64,000 nt of DNA from Vibrio sp. CAU 1672 (GTDB lineage: Bacteria > Pseudomonadota > Gammaproteobacteria > Enterobacterales > Vibrionaceae): the NCBI RefSeq assembly GCF_029223195.1, contig NZ_JARHUF010000003.1, positions 247,410-311,409 of the forward strand, given 5' to 3'. Below the pieces are notes generated by a model, which did no database searches, had not been told where the DNA came from, and saw only the letters and a list, made by a program, of their open reading frames with translations. Position 1 is the first letter of the stretch; each line of letters opens with the position of its first letter. This document shows, piece by piece, positions 1 through 8,934 of this stretch. A program made the position numbers and the translations under genes.

Positions 1-121
1 CCCACATCATTTGGCCATTTTCAGCACAGATAACATCAAATCCTGCCCGACCTAATTAATCCGATAATGCTTCCCGAAGATCAAGATTGTCGTCGACGAC
101 CAGTATTTGCTTGTTTTCCAT
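1..121 (-). pseudogene. Response regulator receiver domain, 5' part, with in-frame stop
   Basis: Read on the minus strand from ATG at 121, the frame gives MENKQILVVDDNLDLREALSD, a stop, then LGRAGFDVICAENG. This is the usual start of a CheY-like receiver domain: a beta-1 strand followed by the acidic DD pair that binds magnesium, then helix 1 and beta-2. The stop is TAA at 58-56. A single T-to-A change from TTA (Leu) would give it, since receivers commonly have two hydrophobic residues here. A good ribosome site (AAAGGAT) lies about 8 bases upstream. The gene runs off the left edge, so the phospho-accepting Asp and the output domain are not seen. It is divergent from the PTS gene at 364. Either it is a true nonsense mutation or a base error. 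Confidence 0.7.
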
Positions 122-220
122 CCTAATTATCCTTTGTCCCACCTTGGTCAATATGATGCATTCTTCAGCCACCTTCGACAACCGAGTTGCTTCCAGTTTT
201 CATTACTCGCCGCAACAGAA

Positions 221-240
221 TTGTAAGCTGCCACTTACAA
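221..240. promoter_or_regulatory. Inverted repeat in the divergent promoter region of the response regulator and PTS genes
   Basis: TTGTAAG, six bases, CTTACAA form a perfect 7-base dyad. It sits in the 242-base gap between a minus-strand response regulator and a plus-strand PTS gene, about 125 bases upstream of the PTS start. The position fits an operator for a dimeric regulator, possibly the neighbouring response regulator, but I do not recognise it as a known site. Confidence 0.4.
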
Positions 241-363
241 ACTGATTGGGTTTTGTAACCTTGGGCAGCGCCTTGCCCGATATGATCACTATGACCTTAC
301 GTGAAACAAAGTGGCCTGGATGTTCTCAGGTCGAAGAACACTGACTTGCACCGGGAGGAAACC

Positions 364-1806
364 ATGTTTGCAAGCATATTTGGACAACTACAAAAAATAG
401 GGCGGTCTTTGATGCTGCCTGTGGCCGTGTTACCCGTGGCTGGCTTAATGCTGGGGATTGGTAATGCGGGATTTGCGTTTATCCCTGAAGCCGCCAACAG
501 GGTGATGCTCGCCGCCGGGGAAGGTTTTTTTGGCAACATGCAGCTGATGTTCGCTGTCGGGGTGGCGCTGGGCTTATCTAAAGGTAACGACGGTGCCGCC
601 GCCCTAGCAGGCTTAGTCGGCTTAATTATCATGAATGCGTCACTGGGTATCGTTATCGGGCTGCGCGGCCTCGAGACCGACGCCACCATCATGGGGGTGG
701 AGACTCTGCAAACCGGCGTATTCGGTGGTATTTTCATTGGCGCACTGGCCGCGATCATGTACAACCGCTTCTACAATATTAAACTTCCTGAGTACCTCGG
801 GTTCTTTGCCGGCAAACGTTTTGTCCCTATTGTCACCGGCCTTTCTGCGATTGTTGTCGGTGCTATCCTCGCCTTTGCATGGCCACCAGTCGGCGCGCTG
901 CTCGATGCATTTTCTCACTGGGCGGCATACCAAAACCCGGTTCTGGCCTGGGCGGTATACGGTGCTGGTGAGCGTTCACTTCTGCCAATAGGCTTGCACC
1001 ACATCTGGAATGCACCTTTCTTCTTTGAAGTGGGTAACTACAACGACCCGGATACCGGTAAAGAGTTTACTGGTGAACTGACCCGGTTCTTTGCCGGTGA
1101 CAAAACGGCGGGTTACCTGTCTGGTGGCTTTATGTACTCGATGTAGGCAATACCAGCCGCTGCACTGGCCATTTACCACAGCGCAACCCCTGAGCGGAAA
1201 AAAATCGTCGGTGGTTTGATGCTGTCCGCCGCATTTACCTCATGGTTAACCGGGATCACCGAACCCATTGAGTTCACCTTCCTGTTTGTGGCTCCGGTTC
1301 TGTATGTCTGCCACATTTTCTTAACCGGGCTTGCTTTTGCGATTACCGCGTTCCTTGAAATCAAACACAGTACCGACTTTGCCCACGGTGCCATCCAGTT
1401 CTTCTTGTACTACCCGATGTCGACTAACGCGTGGATGTTCATCATCATCGGTCCGATCTGGGCAACGCTCTACTACGGTTTATTCCGCTTCCTGATTGTG
1501 AAGCTTGACCTGAAAACACCGGGCCGTGAAACCGATATTGCTAAAATTAAGATTGCCGGACAACCCGACGAAATTGCGATTGATGTGGTTGCGGCGCTCG
1601 GCGGCAAGGCCAACATCAAATCAGTGGATGCATGTATCACCCGCTTACGGGTATCGGTCAAAGACATTGCTCATGTCGATGCAGCAAAACTCAAACAACT
1701 TGGTGCCAGGGATGTACTGGTGATTGGCGACAGCCTGCAGGCCATCTTCGGCACCCAGTCGGATTCAATTAAATCCGAAGTGCACAGCGTCCTTGCAACT
1801 TCCTGA
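364..1806 (+). pseudogene. ptsG: Glucose-type PTS permease EIICB, interrupted by an in-frame TAG
   Basis: The frame encodes a full-length EIICB (480 codons; E. coli PtsG has 477), which imports and phosphorylates glucose or a related sugar. The IIC membrane domain is recognised from GLHHIWNAPF and the GITEPIEF motif. The IIB domain follows the linker LDLKTPGRE and contains the phospho-accepting cysteine in [13 protein letters not shown] at 1144-1146 splits it after FMYSM; at this point E. coli PtsG has a tyrosine (LFKMYGLPAAA), so a one-base change explains it. The frame continues unbroken afterwards. The start at 364 is preceded by GGGAGG; an earlier in-frame start at 301 has no such support. 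Unless the stop is read through or is an error, the IIC fragment lacks the IIB domain and the transporter is inactive. NagE-like specificity is less likely from the linker and C-terminus. Confidence 0.8.
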
Positions 1807-1836
1807 TCTTACCTCACCCCCATTTAGGTAGGACTT

Positions 1837-1865
1837 GCCAACCTCCCAACGAGGTTGGCTTTTTC
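1837..1865 (+). terminator. Rho-independent terminator after the PTS gene
   Basis: GCCAACCTC, a 5-base loop, GAGGTTGGC form a 9-bp stem directly followed by TTTTTC. It lies about 30 bases after the stop of the PTS gene. Confidence 0.85.
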
Positions 1866-2048
1866 TCATCACGAGCTTCCCATGGCCAAAACGACAACGG
1901 CCAGACTGACCCGTTACCAACCTAAAGACAAGCAACCACCCCGAATCCTGATTAATTGATGCAGATTAATAAAGCCTTAACTAACCATGCAGCAAAAAGG
2001 TGAAATCCGTAAACTACGGGCCCTATTTTACCGAGTAAGAGACAAATA

Positions 2049-4055
2049 GTGACACGCGATCAATTTGAGTTATTAGCCCCCGGAGGTGATCTGGATTCCA
2101 TCAAAGCCGCCATTGCCGCCGGTGCTGATGCAATTTACTGCGGGCTGGACCGTTTTAACGCACGTAACCGTGCAACCAACCTGACCCTGGATAACTTAAA
2201 TGGCGTGGTAACCCTGGCCCACCAGCACAGCTGTAAGATCTTTCTGACCCTCAACGTACTGATCCTGGAGAGTGAAATCCCGGCAATCGTGCGCTTACTC
2301 AGCCAGCTGAAAACGACTCAGGTTGATGGCGTGATCGTGCAGGACCTTGGCCTGGCTTACATTCTCAAACACCATTTCCCTGAGTTAGATGTGCATGCCT
2401 CTACCCAGTTGAATACCCACAACCAAGGCCAAATCCTGTTCCTGAAGCAGCTCAACGCCAGCCGGGTAAACTTATCTCGCGAATTGAACATTAATGAGAT
2501 CAAAGAGTTGGCTCAATTCGGCCACCAGCATAACGTGCTGATGGAAGTATTTGTCCATGGCTCTTACTGCATTGGTTTCTCAGGCCTGTGCTACATCAGT
2601 TCGGCGCGCAATGGCGCTTCGGGCAACCGCGGTCGTTGCAGCCAGCCCTGCCGTGAACAGTATGAGGCGACCAAAACCGGCCAGCATTACCCACTGAACA
2701 TGAAAGACAACTCTGCCTTTGGCGATCTGGCAGCGCTGGCCGACGCGGGCGTGTACTCGCTGAAAGTGGAAGGCCGGATCAAGAAATCACACTACGTGTA
2801 CACCGTGGTCGATAACTGGCGTCAACAAATCGACCGCTTATGCGCTGGTGTCGAACTATCAGACGATACCACCGAGCTGTATACCGTATTTAACCGCGAT
2901 TTCTCCAACGCTTTTTTGCAGGGCAGTTTCGGCAAAGCAATGTACATCGACAACCCGCGTGACCATGCGGTGCAACATTTTGCCCGGCTTTTGCAGTGCC
3001 ACTCCCCGGAGGCGATCCAGCAGGTTAAACAGAACCTCTATGACGCAAAAACCGCGATCATCGAAACCGTAGCCGAGGAAACCCAGGCATTGGAGATCAT
3101 CTCAGACCACACCTCCGGCAGCAGCCTGAAAGGCGCAATTGACGTCCCGGTCTTGCCCACACTGAAGCAACCAGAGCCATTAGCAGAGAGAGCAAAACTG
3201 TCCGTGCTGATATCTTCACCTCACGAAGCAATGCTTGGCAACCACCAAGGCAGTCAATGGGACAACGTTGACGTGTACTACCAGTTGCCGATGGGACTAA
3301 AAGGCGAACTAAGTGCGATGATCGCCCTCTTTCAGGCGCAGCCAAACCTAAAGCCATGGTTCCCGGCTATTTTGATCGGTGAAGACTACCAGGCAGCGTG
3401 TGAGTTTTTGCAGACCATCAAACCAGAGCAACTGATCACCAATAACTCCGGGGTCGGTATGATCGCCAAAGAGCTGGGGTTAAACTGGATCGCCGGCCCG
3501 CAGATGAATACCTCTAATTCCTATTCACTGAAGTGTTTGCACGAAGAATTTGCCGCAGGCGGAGCGTTTATCTCCAATGAACTCAACATGAAGCAGATGC
3601 GCCACATCAAGCGCCCAGCCGCGATGCGCAGCTTCTACAGTATTTATCACCCCAACACCTTGTTAACCAGCCGCCAGTGCCTGTTCCAGCAAACCGAAGG
3701 CTGCCGTAAAGTCAGGGTCAACAAAGGCTGTCTGAAACGTTGTGCCAAACGCACCTCAATCATCAACCTGAAAGACAACCCGTATGTGGTACACAAACAA
3801 CCTGGCAGCCACAACTCGCTCTACAGTGAATACAACGTCCTGAATCTACAAGTGCTGCAAGATCTGCCGGGGCTGTTTACTGATGTATTGATTGACCTGC
3901 GAGACATTCAGACCGAAACCAGGCTGACTGTACCGAAAACAGAACTGGTCGAAGCGTTCAAAGCTCATCTGCAAGACCAGGGGGAGCGCTCTGCTCAAAC
4001 GTTACAGCAAATGGTTCAGCCAACCGCCAACCAGCAGTACTTAAAAGGATTGTAA
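2049..4055 (+). CDS. Peptidase U32 family protein (RlhA/YdcP-like, possible RNA hydroxylation factor)
   Basis: This 668-residue protein starts with the U32 TIM-barrel signature ELLAPGGDLDSIKAAIAAGADAIYCG and carries the conserved FVHGSYCIGFSGLCYIS and NRGRCSQPCRE segments. These cysteines, together with later ones, are the set that holds a 4Fe-4S cluster in the U32 family members TrhP and RlhA. A second block near residues 550-590 is again cysteine-rich (RQCLFQQTEGC, GCLKRC). Members of similar length act in prephenate-dependent hydroxylation of 23S rRNA (RlhA) or of tRNA (TrhP, shorter); old collagenase annotations are doubtful. The start is a GTG with no strong ribosome site. It is a single gene. 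The exact RNA substrate cannot be decided from the sequence. Confidence 0.8.
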   Translation: MTRDQFELLAPGGDLDSIKAAIAAGADAIYCGLDRFNARNRATNLTLDNLNGVVTLAHQHSCKIFLTLNVLILESEIPAIVRLLSQLKTTQVDGVIVQDLGLAYILKHHFPELDVHASTQLNTHNQGQILFLKQLNASRVNLSRELNINEIKELAQFGHQHNVLMEVFVHGSYCIGFSGLCYISSARNGASGNRGRCSQPCREQYEATKTGQHYPLNMKDNSAFGDLAALADAGVYSLKVEGRIKKSHYVYTVVDNWRQQIDRLCAGVELSDDTTELYTVFNRDFSNAFLQGSFGKAMYIDNPRDHAVQHFARLLQCHSPEAIQQVKQNLYDAKTAIIETVAEETQALEIISDHTSGSSLKGAIDVPVLPTLKQPEPLAERAKLSVLISSPHEAMLGNHQGSQWDNVDVYYQLPMGLKGELSAMIALFQAQPNLKPWFPAILIGEDYQAACEFLQTIKPEQLITNNSGVGMIAKELGLNWIAGPQMNTSNSYSLKCLHEEFAAGGAFISNELNMKQMRHIKRPAAMRSFYSIYHPNTLLTSRQCLFQQTEGCRKVRVNKGCLKRCAKRTSIINLKDNPYVVHKQPGSHNSLYSEYNVLNLQVLQDLPGLFTDVLIDLRDIQTETRLTVPKTELVEAFKAHLQDQGERSAQTLQQMVQPTANQQYLKGL

Positions 4056-4256
4056 TGAAAACTGAGAAGCCGGTTAAACCGGCTCTCTCACCATGGCCCA
4101 ATACGCCGAGCTGACTTTGCTCAAACCGCCTCAGAAAATGAACAGGATTGCATACGTCAGATAAATGCGCTCCCTCTCAACTTCACCTCTGGAGTGTTGA
4201 ATCTTTATTTGGATCGATTAGGCTGCCTGTCTATCCATGGCATAATGGGGCACATA

Positions 4257-5156
4257 ATGCGCGTTGATTATCACAAACGGCTGCTGCCGGTTATCCGCTA
4301 TCTTGAAAAACACTTTAACCAGCCACTCAACCTGCCCGAGGTGGCAGCATTGGCAAATCTTTCCCCTTACCATTTTCATCGCACTTTTAAAGCGGTACAG
4401 GGCGAGACCCTGGCAGATTTCACCCGCCGGCTCAGGCTAGAGGCGGCAGCCGGTGAGTTGTTTAAATCCAAACAACCGGTACTGAATATCGCACTCGAAT
4501 TTGGTTTCTCTTCCTCACAAAGTCTGGCTAAAGCCTTTCAGCAGCATTTTGGTATTACCCCATCAGCATTTCGTAACTGCCGAAATTACCAAGATTTTTC
4601 TGAATTAACCCGAAACAGCAAGATTGGACACACACTGCGCAAGATTGGAAACGAAGTGTGTAACGGTAATACCTATACTGGCTCTGACGTTTTGACATGG
4701 AGCACAACAATGGAAACACTACACTTTGAACCATCGAAGCTGGCTTATATTCGAGTAACCGGCCCTTATGGCGAGGGCTATAAAGAGCCTAGCGGCCGGC
4801 TTTATCAATGGGCAGAAATGCAGGGACTGGCAGACAATACCTGCATCTTCATTTACCATGACAACCCAGAAATCACGCCAAACGATAAGTGCCGTACTGA
4901 CATTTGCCTGATGGTGACACTAGATACCCCAGTACCCGACGGCATTGAACTGCAGGACTTCCCCGGCGGCCAATATGCGGTACTGCGCCAGCAAATCACA
5001 GATTTCAGCCAGTATGCAAAAGCGTGGGACGAGCTCATGAGTAAAGTGATTGAGTCTGGCATTGAAAATGATGACCGGCCATGTTTCGAGCTTTATCACA
5101 GCTTCGATCCAAACACCCAGCACGCGGATGTCAGTTTCTGTACCGCGATCAAGTAA
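4257..5156 (+). CDS. AraC-family regulator with C-terminal GyrI-like ligand domain
   Basis: The N-terminal 110 residues hold two AraC-type helix-turn-helices: PLNLPEVAALANLSPYHFHRTFKAVQGET and the second HTH ending in GITPSAFR. Residues from about 150 onward, METLHFEPSKLAYIRVTGPYGEG, start a GyrI-like (SOUL/GyrI) domain, as in Rob, SbmC and BmrR-type effector modules that bind small hydrophobic or cationic compounds. The HTH-first order is the Rob/GyrI arrangement. An upstream in-frame GTG at 4194 exists, but the ATG at 4257 puts the HTH at the usual distance and has GGGGC about 6 bases upstream. It stands alone and is followed by a terminator, so its target is not shown by context; multidrug or stress response is the usual role of the family. 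Confidence 0.85.
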   Translation: MRVDYHKRLLPVIRYLEKHFNQPLNLPEVAALANLSPYHFHRTFKAVQGETLADFTRRLRLEAAAGELFKSKQPVLNIALEFGFSSSQSLAKAFQQHFGITPSAFRNCRNYQDFSELTRNSKIGHTLRKIGNEVCNGNTYTGSDVLTWSTTMETLHFEPSKLAYIRVTGPYGEGYKEPSGRLYQWAEMQGLADNTCIFIYHDNPEITPNDKCRTDICLMVTLDTPVPDGIELQDFPGGQYAVLRQQITDFSQYAKAWDELMSKVIESGIENDDRPCFELYHSFDPNTQHADVSFCTAIK

Positions 5157-5163
5157 TCCCCGG

Positions 5164-5191
5164 AGCCCACGTAAAGTGGGCTTCTTTTTTT
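5164..5191 (+). terminator. Rho-independent terminator after the AraC/GyrI gene
   Basis: AGCCCAC, GTAAA, GTGGGCT form a 7-bp stem followed by TCTTTTTTT. It begins 7 bases after the regulator's stop codon. Confidence 0.85.
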
Positions 5192-5344
5192 GGCTGACTC
5201 ATTTGCTTATCTTCCCTGTTACGCTGACTTAATAGCCCTGGCATTCACTCCTTTTTCAGCGGAACAATATTTGCTAAAGGATCTTTACTTCCTAATTATT
5301 ATGAACTTTTATTAATAAAGAGTTGAATCAAAAAGCACGGGATC

Positions 5345-6514
5345 ATGCTCAGATTTATAGGCAAAAATACACTTTTACTGGCGGTGGTCGTACCCATTAT
5401 AGTGCTGGTTAGCGGTTGTTCACCGCTTCAGCCCAGTATCAAAATCGGTGTTGTATTGCCTCTGACCGGCAGCTACGCAATCTATGGCCAGCAGGCATTG
5501 CACGGCGCTGAACTGGCTGTCGACCAGATCAATCAATCCGGAGGCATATTAGGCAGAAAACTCGAACTCGTCATCCGGGACAACCAGACCGATCCGGCCA
5601 AAACCGTTAAATACAGCCGGGAACTGATTAATCAACAAGTCTTCGCCCTTATCGGCCCGGTCAGCAGCGCGTCCCGATATGCAATGACGGAAATCGCCGA
5701 AGAGTTCAAAACCCCGCTTTTTTACGGCATGGATTATGAGGGTCGCCACTTCAACCGCTATCTGATCTGTTACAGCGCCATTCCGGAACATTACATCGAT
5801 CCGCTCATCCCGTACCTGATCGATAACGTCGGCAACAGTTTTTACATCTACGGCTATGATTATATTTGGCCCCATCGTATGTCTAAGCGCATCATTGAGT
5901 CGGTCAACCAGCATCAGGGCCGCATCACCAATACCGAATTTACCGCCTTCGGTACCACAAATTTCTCGCCGGTATTCGAACGGATCAAACGCTCAGGGGC
6001 AAAAACCTTAATGCTGTTTCTCCCCGGCACTGAGGGGTTTACCTTCCTGACGGAAATGAGACAGTATGATTTTGGCCGCTCTGTTCAGGTAGTGGCATTT
6101 GCTGCCGACGAAACCTACCTGCCCAACCTTGCGGCCGAAAATCTTGAGGGAATATTAACCGCTTTGCATTTCTTCAACCACTTACAGGACCAACCAAGCA
6201 AACAATTTGTTAGAGATTACCAACAGATGCACGGTGCGGATGCTATCGCGACCTACGCGAGCAAGGCTCACTATGACTTAATCTACGTGCTCAAATCCGG
6301 TCTGGAATCCGCTGGCGAGGTGGACCGGGAAGCCATGATCGATGCGCTACCGGGACTAACGTTATATCAAGGCGCGAAGGCCATCACCCTGCGGGCCGAT
6401 CACCATTTTAACCTGCCAATGTATCTGGCACGGTTTCATGCCGGATCGCTTCAAACCGTGAAAGAGCTGGGCACCATAATCCCCGGGGATCAGAGAAGCC
6501 GCACCGATGAGTAA
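5345..6514 (+). CDS. Branched-chain amino acid/amide-type periplasmic binding lipoprotein
   Basis: A 389-residue protein with a lipoprotein signal: hydrophobic residues 9-22, then the lipobox LVSGC with Cys25. The mature part begins IKIGVVLPLTGSYAIYGQQALHGAELAVDQIN, the typical start of the type-I periplasmic binding fold used by LivJ/LivK, UrtA and AmiC. No ABC permease or ATPase genes follow. Instead its stop overlaps by 8 bases the start of a membrane diguanylate cyclase (6507), a coupling that implies co-translation. The inferred role is ligand capture for that cyclase rather than transport, comparable in logic to NspS with MbaA in Vibrio cholerae, though the protein families differ. The ligand could be an amino acid, amide or urea; it cannot be told from the sequence. 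Confidence 0.85.
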   Translation: MLRFIGKNTLLLAVVVPIIVLVSGCSPLQPSIKIGVVLPLTGSYAIYGQQALHGAELAVDQINQSGGILGRKLELVIRDNQTDPAKTVKYSRELINQQVFALIGPVSSASRYAMTEIAEEFKTPLFYGMDYEGRHFNRYLICYSAIPEHYIDPLIPYLIDNVGNSFYIYGYDYIWPHRMSKRIIESVNQHQGRITNTEFTAFGTTNFSPVFERIKRSGAKTLMLFLPGTEGFTFLTEMRQYDFGRSVQVVAFAADETYLPNLAAENLEGILTALHFFNHLQDQPSKQFVRDYQQMHGADAIATYASKAHYDLIYVLKSGLESAGEVDREAMIDALPGLTLYQGAKAITLRADHHFNLPMYLARFHAGSLQTVKELGTIIPGDQRSRTDE

Positions 6515-8300
6515 ACTGACTTTTAAGTTATTCTTAGTCTTACTGCCATTAGCGGTGCTCCTGCTACTGTTTGGCTACGCCTATTATCAGGCACGGCAAA
6601 TGCTGACCAAAGATCATATCCTGCAATCCACCCAGTTGTCGGCCTCACTGGGTGCCGCAGAGCTCCGTCATTACCTTGAAGATCGGTATCTGGAATTTGA
6701 AAAGCTCAGTGAAACCATGGCGCAGTGCCCCCGCAGGGAACTAGCCTTAACAGACCTGTCCGCTGACGCACTAAGCTTTACCCACGGCTTTTCCGCCCTC
6801 GTCATCACCGACTTATCCGGCCAGATCAAACACTTCACGCTCTCTGCGAATAAAAGCAACCGCTATATCTTACGGCAAAGTGTCACCGGGCTGGCCCTGC
6901 TGCCCGCAGACAAACAAGCGGCTCTGGATGCCGCCTTTAAAGAGTGGCAAGCGGCCTACCCGGAAAACATCCGCATGGAAAAGCAAATCCTGGATCAGAT
7001 CCACCAGCTTAGCCAACGCGGTGAAGAAAACTCTCAACAGACTCGGCGTTTAAACGACGGGCTGATCAAACTAAGAGAGCAGCAATATTTGCCTAAGCAT
7101 GTGGTTAGCCTGGCAGCAACAGCAACAGTCGCACAGCTTGGCCTGATTTATGACCGCGAAACCTACCTGTTTTCCCGGCCATTAGTTAATTGCGACAAAA
7201 AGCAGGTTGGCTACTATAGCGCAGTGCTGGACAGGACTCTGATAGAAGATCACCTGTTTAAGATGGAGCGCAACCTGTCTGATCACGGTTTGCAGCGTGT
7301 CGATGTTTTTGTGACGCATAGCGACGACTTACACCCGCTGACAGACGTGCACTACCTGCCGATAACGCAGCTGGCCACCCAGGGCTGGAACCGCAGCACC
7401 GAGCCGGTATTGCGCAGGGATCTCAACGGCATCCTTATTAATCTCCCTATCGATGTAAACATCAAGGCTCACCAGGCGTTCTGGCCACAACGGCCAGAGC
7501 AACACCCGATTGCCACCCTGGCGGTTTTTGTATCGATGGAAGAAATTACATCCGCTAACTGGATATTATTAAGAGAAGTACTGATCTATTTAGTTTTGGC
7601 GCTGGGTATGTTTGTACTGCTTACCCTCTACCTTTCCCATTTCATATCAGCGCCAATCATTGAGTTGCGCAGGCGGATCTCGGTGTTGTCCCGCACCGGC
7701 AGAGCACGCACCAACTTTGCACCGCGGGATGATGAAATCGGTGATCTGTTCACTGCTTTTTCAGATATGGCATTCAACATTAAAACCAAAGAATCTCAAC
7801 TGGTTGAGCTGACCCGGCAGGATCCCTTAACCCATATCATCAATCGCCGGGCGCTGGTTCAGCATGCGGAAAAGTTTCAGCAACTGGGCGTCTCTTGCTG
7901 CCTGTGCATGCTGGACCTGGACCACTTCAAAACGATCAATGACAACCTGGGCCACGCCACCGGGGATGCCGTCCTCAAAGACTTTTGCGCACTAGTGAGC
8001 GATGAAATTCGCACCAGCGACATCTTTGGCCGTATTGGTGGAGAAGAGTTTGCCCTGATTTTGCCCCAAACTGAGCTGCAGGATGCTGCCCGGTTGGCTG
8101 AGCGCATCCGTAAGCGGGTCGAAAGCCAGCTTATCGCTTTTAATAACACCATCGGACAGGAAAGCCGCAGGGTCACCGTCAGTATCGGCGTGGCTTCCTG
8201 GTACAGTGGCGAGTTTGATAAAGCGTTATCTAAAGCCGATAAACTGCTCTATCAAGCCAAAGATAAAGGCCGTAACCAGGTAGCGGTAGAACCGGAGTAA
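6507..8300 (+). CDS. Membrane diguanylate cyclase with periplasmic sensor domain, HAMP and GGDEF
   Basis: 597 residues. A first membrane helix lies at about 8-27, followed by a periplasmic domain of some 320 residues, a second helix at about 353-376, a HAMP region and a C-terminal GGDEF domain. The active-site loop is GGEEF at 511-515, so cyclase activity (two GTP to c-di-GMP) is expected. RTSD sits exactly five residues before it, the RxxD inhibitory I-site position, so product inhibition is expected too. The periplasmic part contains a glutamine- and arginine-rich helical stretch at about 140-190. The start overlaps the stop of the binding lipoprotein by 8 bases, making these two a likely receptor pair: the lipoprotein senses, the cyclase signals. 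No EAL domain is present. Confidence 0.9.
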   Translation: MSKLTFKLFLVLLPLAVLLLLFGYAYYQARQMLTKDHILQSTQLSASLGAAELRHYLEDRYLEFEKLSETMAQCPRRELALTDLSADALSFTHGFSALVITDLSGQIKHFTLSANKSNRYILRQSVTGLALLPADKQAALDAAFKEWQAAYPENIRMEKQILDQIHQLSQRGEENSQQTRRLNDGLIKLREQQYLPKHVVSLAATATVAQLGLIYDRETYLFSRPLVNCDKKQVGYYSAVLDRTLIEDHLFKMERNLSDHGLQRVDVFVTHSDDLHPLTDVHYLPITQLATQGWNRSTEPVLRRDLNGILINLPIDVNIKAHQAFWPQRPEQHPIATLAVFVSMEEITSANWILLREVLIYLVLALGMFVLLTLYLSHFISAPIIELRRRISVLSRTGRARTNFAPRDDEIGDLFTAFSDMAFNIKTKESQLVELTRQDPLTHIINRRALVQHAEKFQQLGVSCCLCMLDLDHFKTINDNLGHATGDAVLKDFCALVSDEIRTSDIFGRIGGEEFALILPQTELQDAARLAERIRKRVESQLIAFNNTIGQESRRVTVSIGVASWYSGEFDKALSKADKLLYQAKDKGRNQVAVEPE

Positions 8301-8391
8301 CCACAAAGGCCTGCACGCTTCCCGCTACAACCAAAGCCAGGCAAATGATAAACTGCCGGTCTATCTCATTACGTAATTAATAGGAAAAGCG

Positions 8392-8643
8392 ATGAACCCG
8401 ATTCTTGCAATGTTGAAAGAGAACAATATCAGCGACGAGCAAACCAACCAGCTGTTTCAGACACTGACAGAAAACCCTCTTGCGGCAATGGCAACGATCA
8501 GTCAGTTGGGGTTACCTCAAGACAAACTCCAATTGCTGTTAGGACAAGTCATGCAAAACCCGGCTTTGATTAAAGAAGCCGTCGAAGAGTTGGGGCTGGA
8601 TTTTGCGAAAGTTGAAGAAGCGAAAACCAAACTTCAGCAATAA
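8392..8643 (+). CDS. DUF2999 family small protein
   Basis: An 83-residue, largely helical, cytosolic protein beginning MNPILAMLKENNISDEQ and ending VEEAKTKLQQ. I recognise it as the small DUF2999 family, conserved in Vibrionaceae; its function is unknown. There is no signal peptide or membrane helix. It is preceded by AGGAAAAGCG at a suitable distance and followed by a good terminator at 8726. The helices resemble small heme- or protein-binding bundles only in a general way. It is probably monocistronic. Confidence 0.75.
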   Translation: MNPILAMLKENNISDEQTNQLFQTLTENPLAAMATISQLGLPQDKLQLLLGQVMQNPALIKEAVEELGLDFAKVEEAKTKLQQ

Positions 8644-8725
8644 AACCCTGGCGAGCAAAACTCAAGAGGCTGTCTCAGGCGAACCCCAGTAGCGGCCTTT
8701 ATATCGGGCAAGCCGCGCAAACAAC

Positions 8726-8751
8726 AACGCAGAGCCGAAGCTCTGCGTTTT
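8726..8751 (+). terminator. Rho-independent terminator after the DUF2999 gene
   Basis: AACGCAGAGC, CGAA, GCTCTGCGTT form a 10-bp stem with a stable tetraloop, followed by a short T run. Confidence 0.8.
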
Positions 8752-8771
8752 ATCCTTAAACTGCACATTGG

Positions 8772-8934
8772 TACCAATCTACACAAGTATCTGATCATTC
8801 ATGCTGGTTGAACCGCTGATAACTGTGTTTTAGATTGGGTAATTAGAATAACTATGTAACCGAAATCTACGCCTTGTGCTCAGCGATTTTTCCTGCGCAA
8901 CTATCTGAATACCTACTTATCTAGATTGATATTA
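8772..8934 (-). repeat. MITE-like interspersed repeat, copy 1, starting at the uxuA stop codon
   Basis: This block of about 160 bases has imperfect inverted ends: TACCAATCTACACAAGTATC at the left and, on the other strand, TATCAATCTAGATAAGTAGG at the right. Read on the minus strand it begins with the uxuA stop codon (TAA then TATCAATC). It shares its core (AATCGCT, ACAAGGCG, AGATTTCGGTTA, CAGTTATCAGC, AACCAGCA, GAATG, in that order) with a second copy at 23469-23640. It contains no ORF of its own. The form suits a small non-autonomous mobile element or a 3'-end repeat. Confidence 0.7.

Noticed and set aside
297..764. 155-codon minus-strand ORF over the PTS gene
   Set aside because: It is antisense to a strong membrane-permease frame; residue make-up (Pro, Ser, Met rich) is that of a shadow and no start signal is present.
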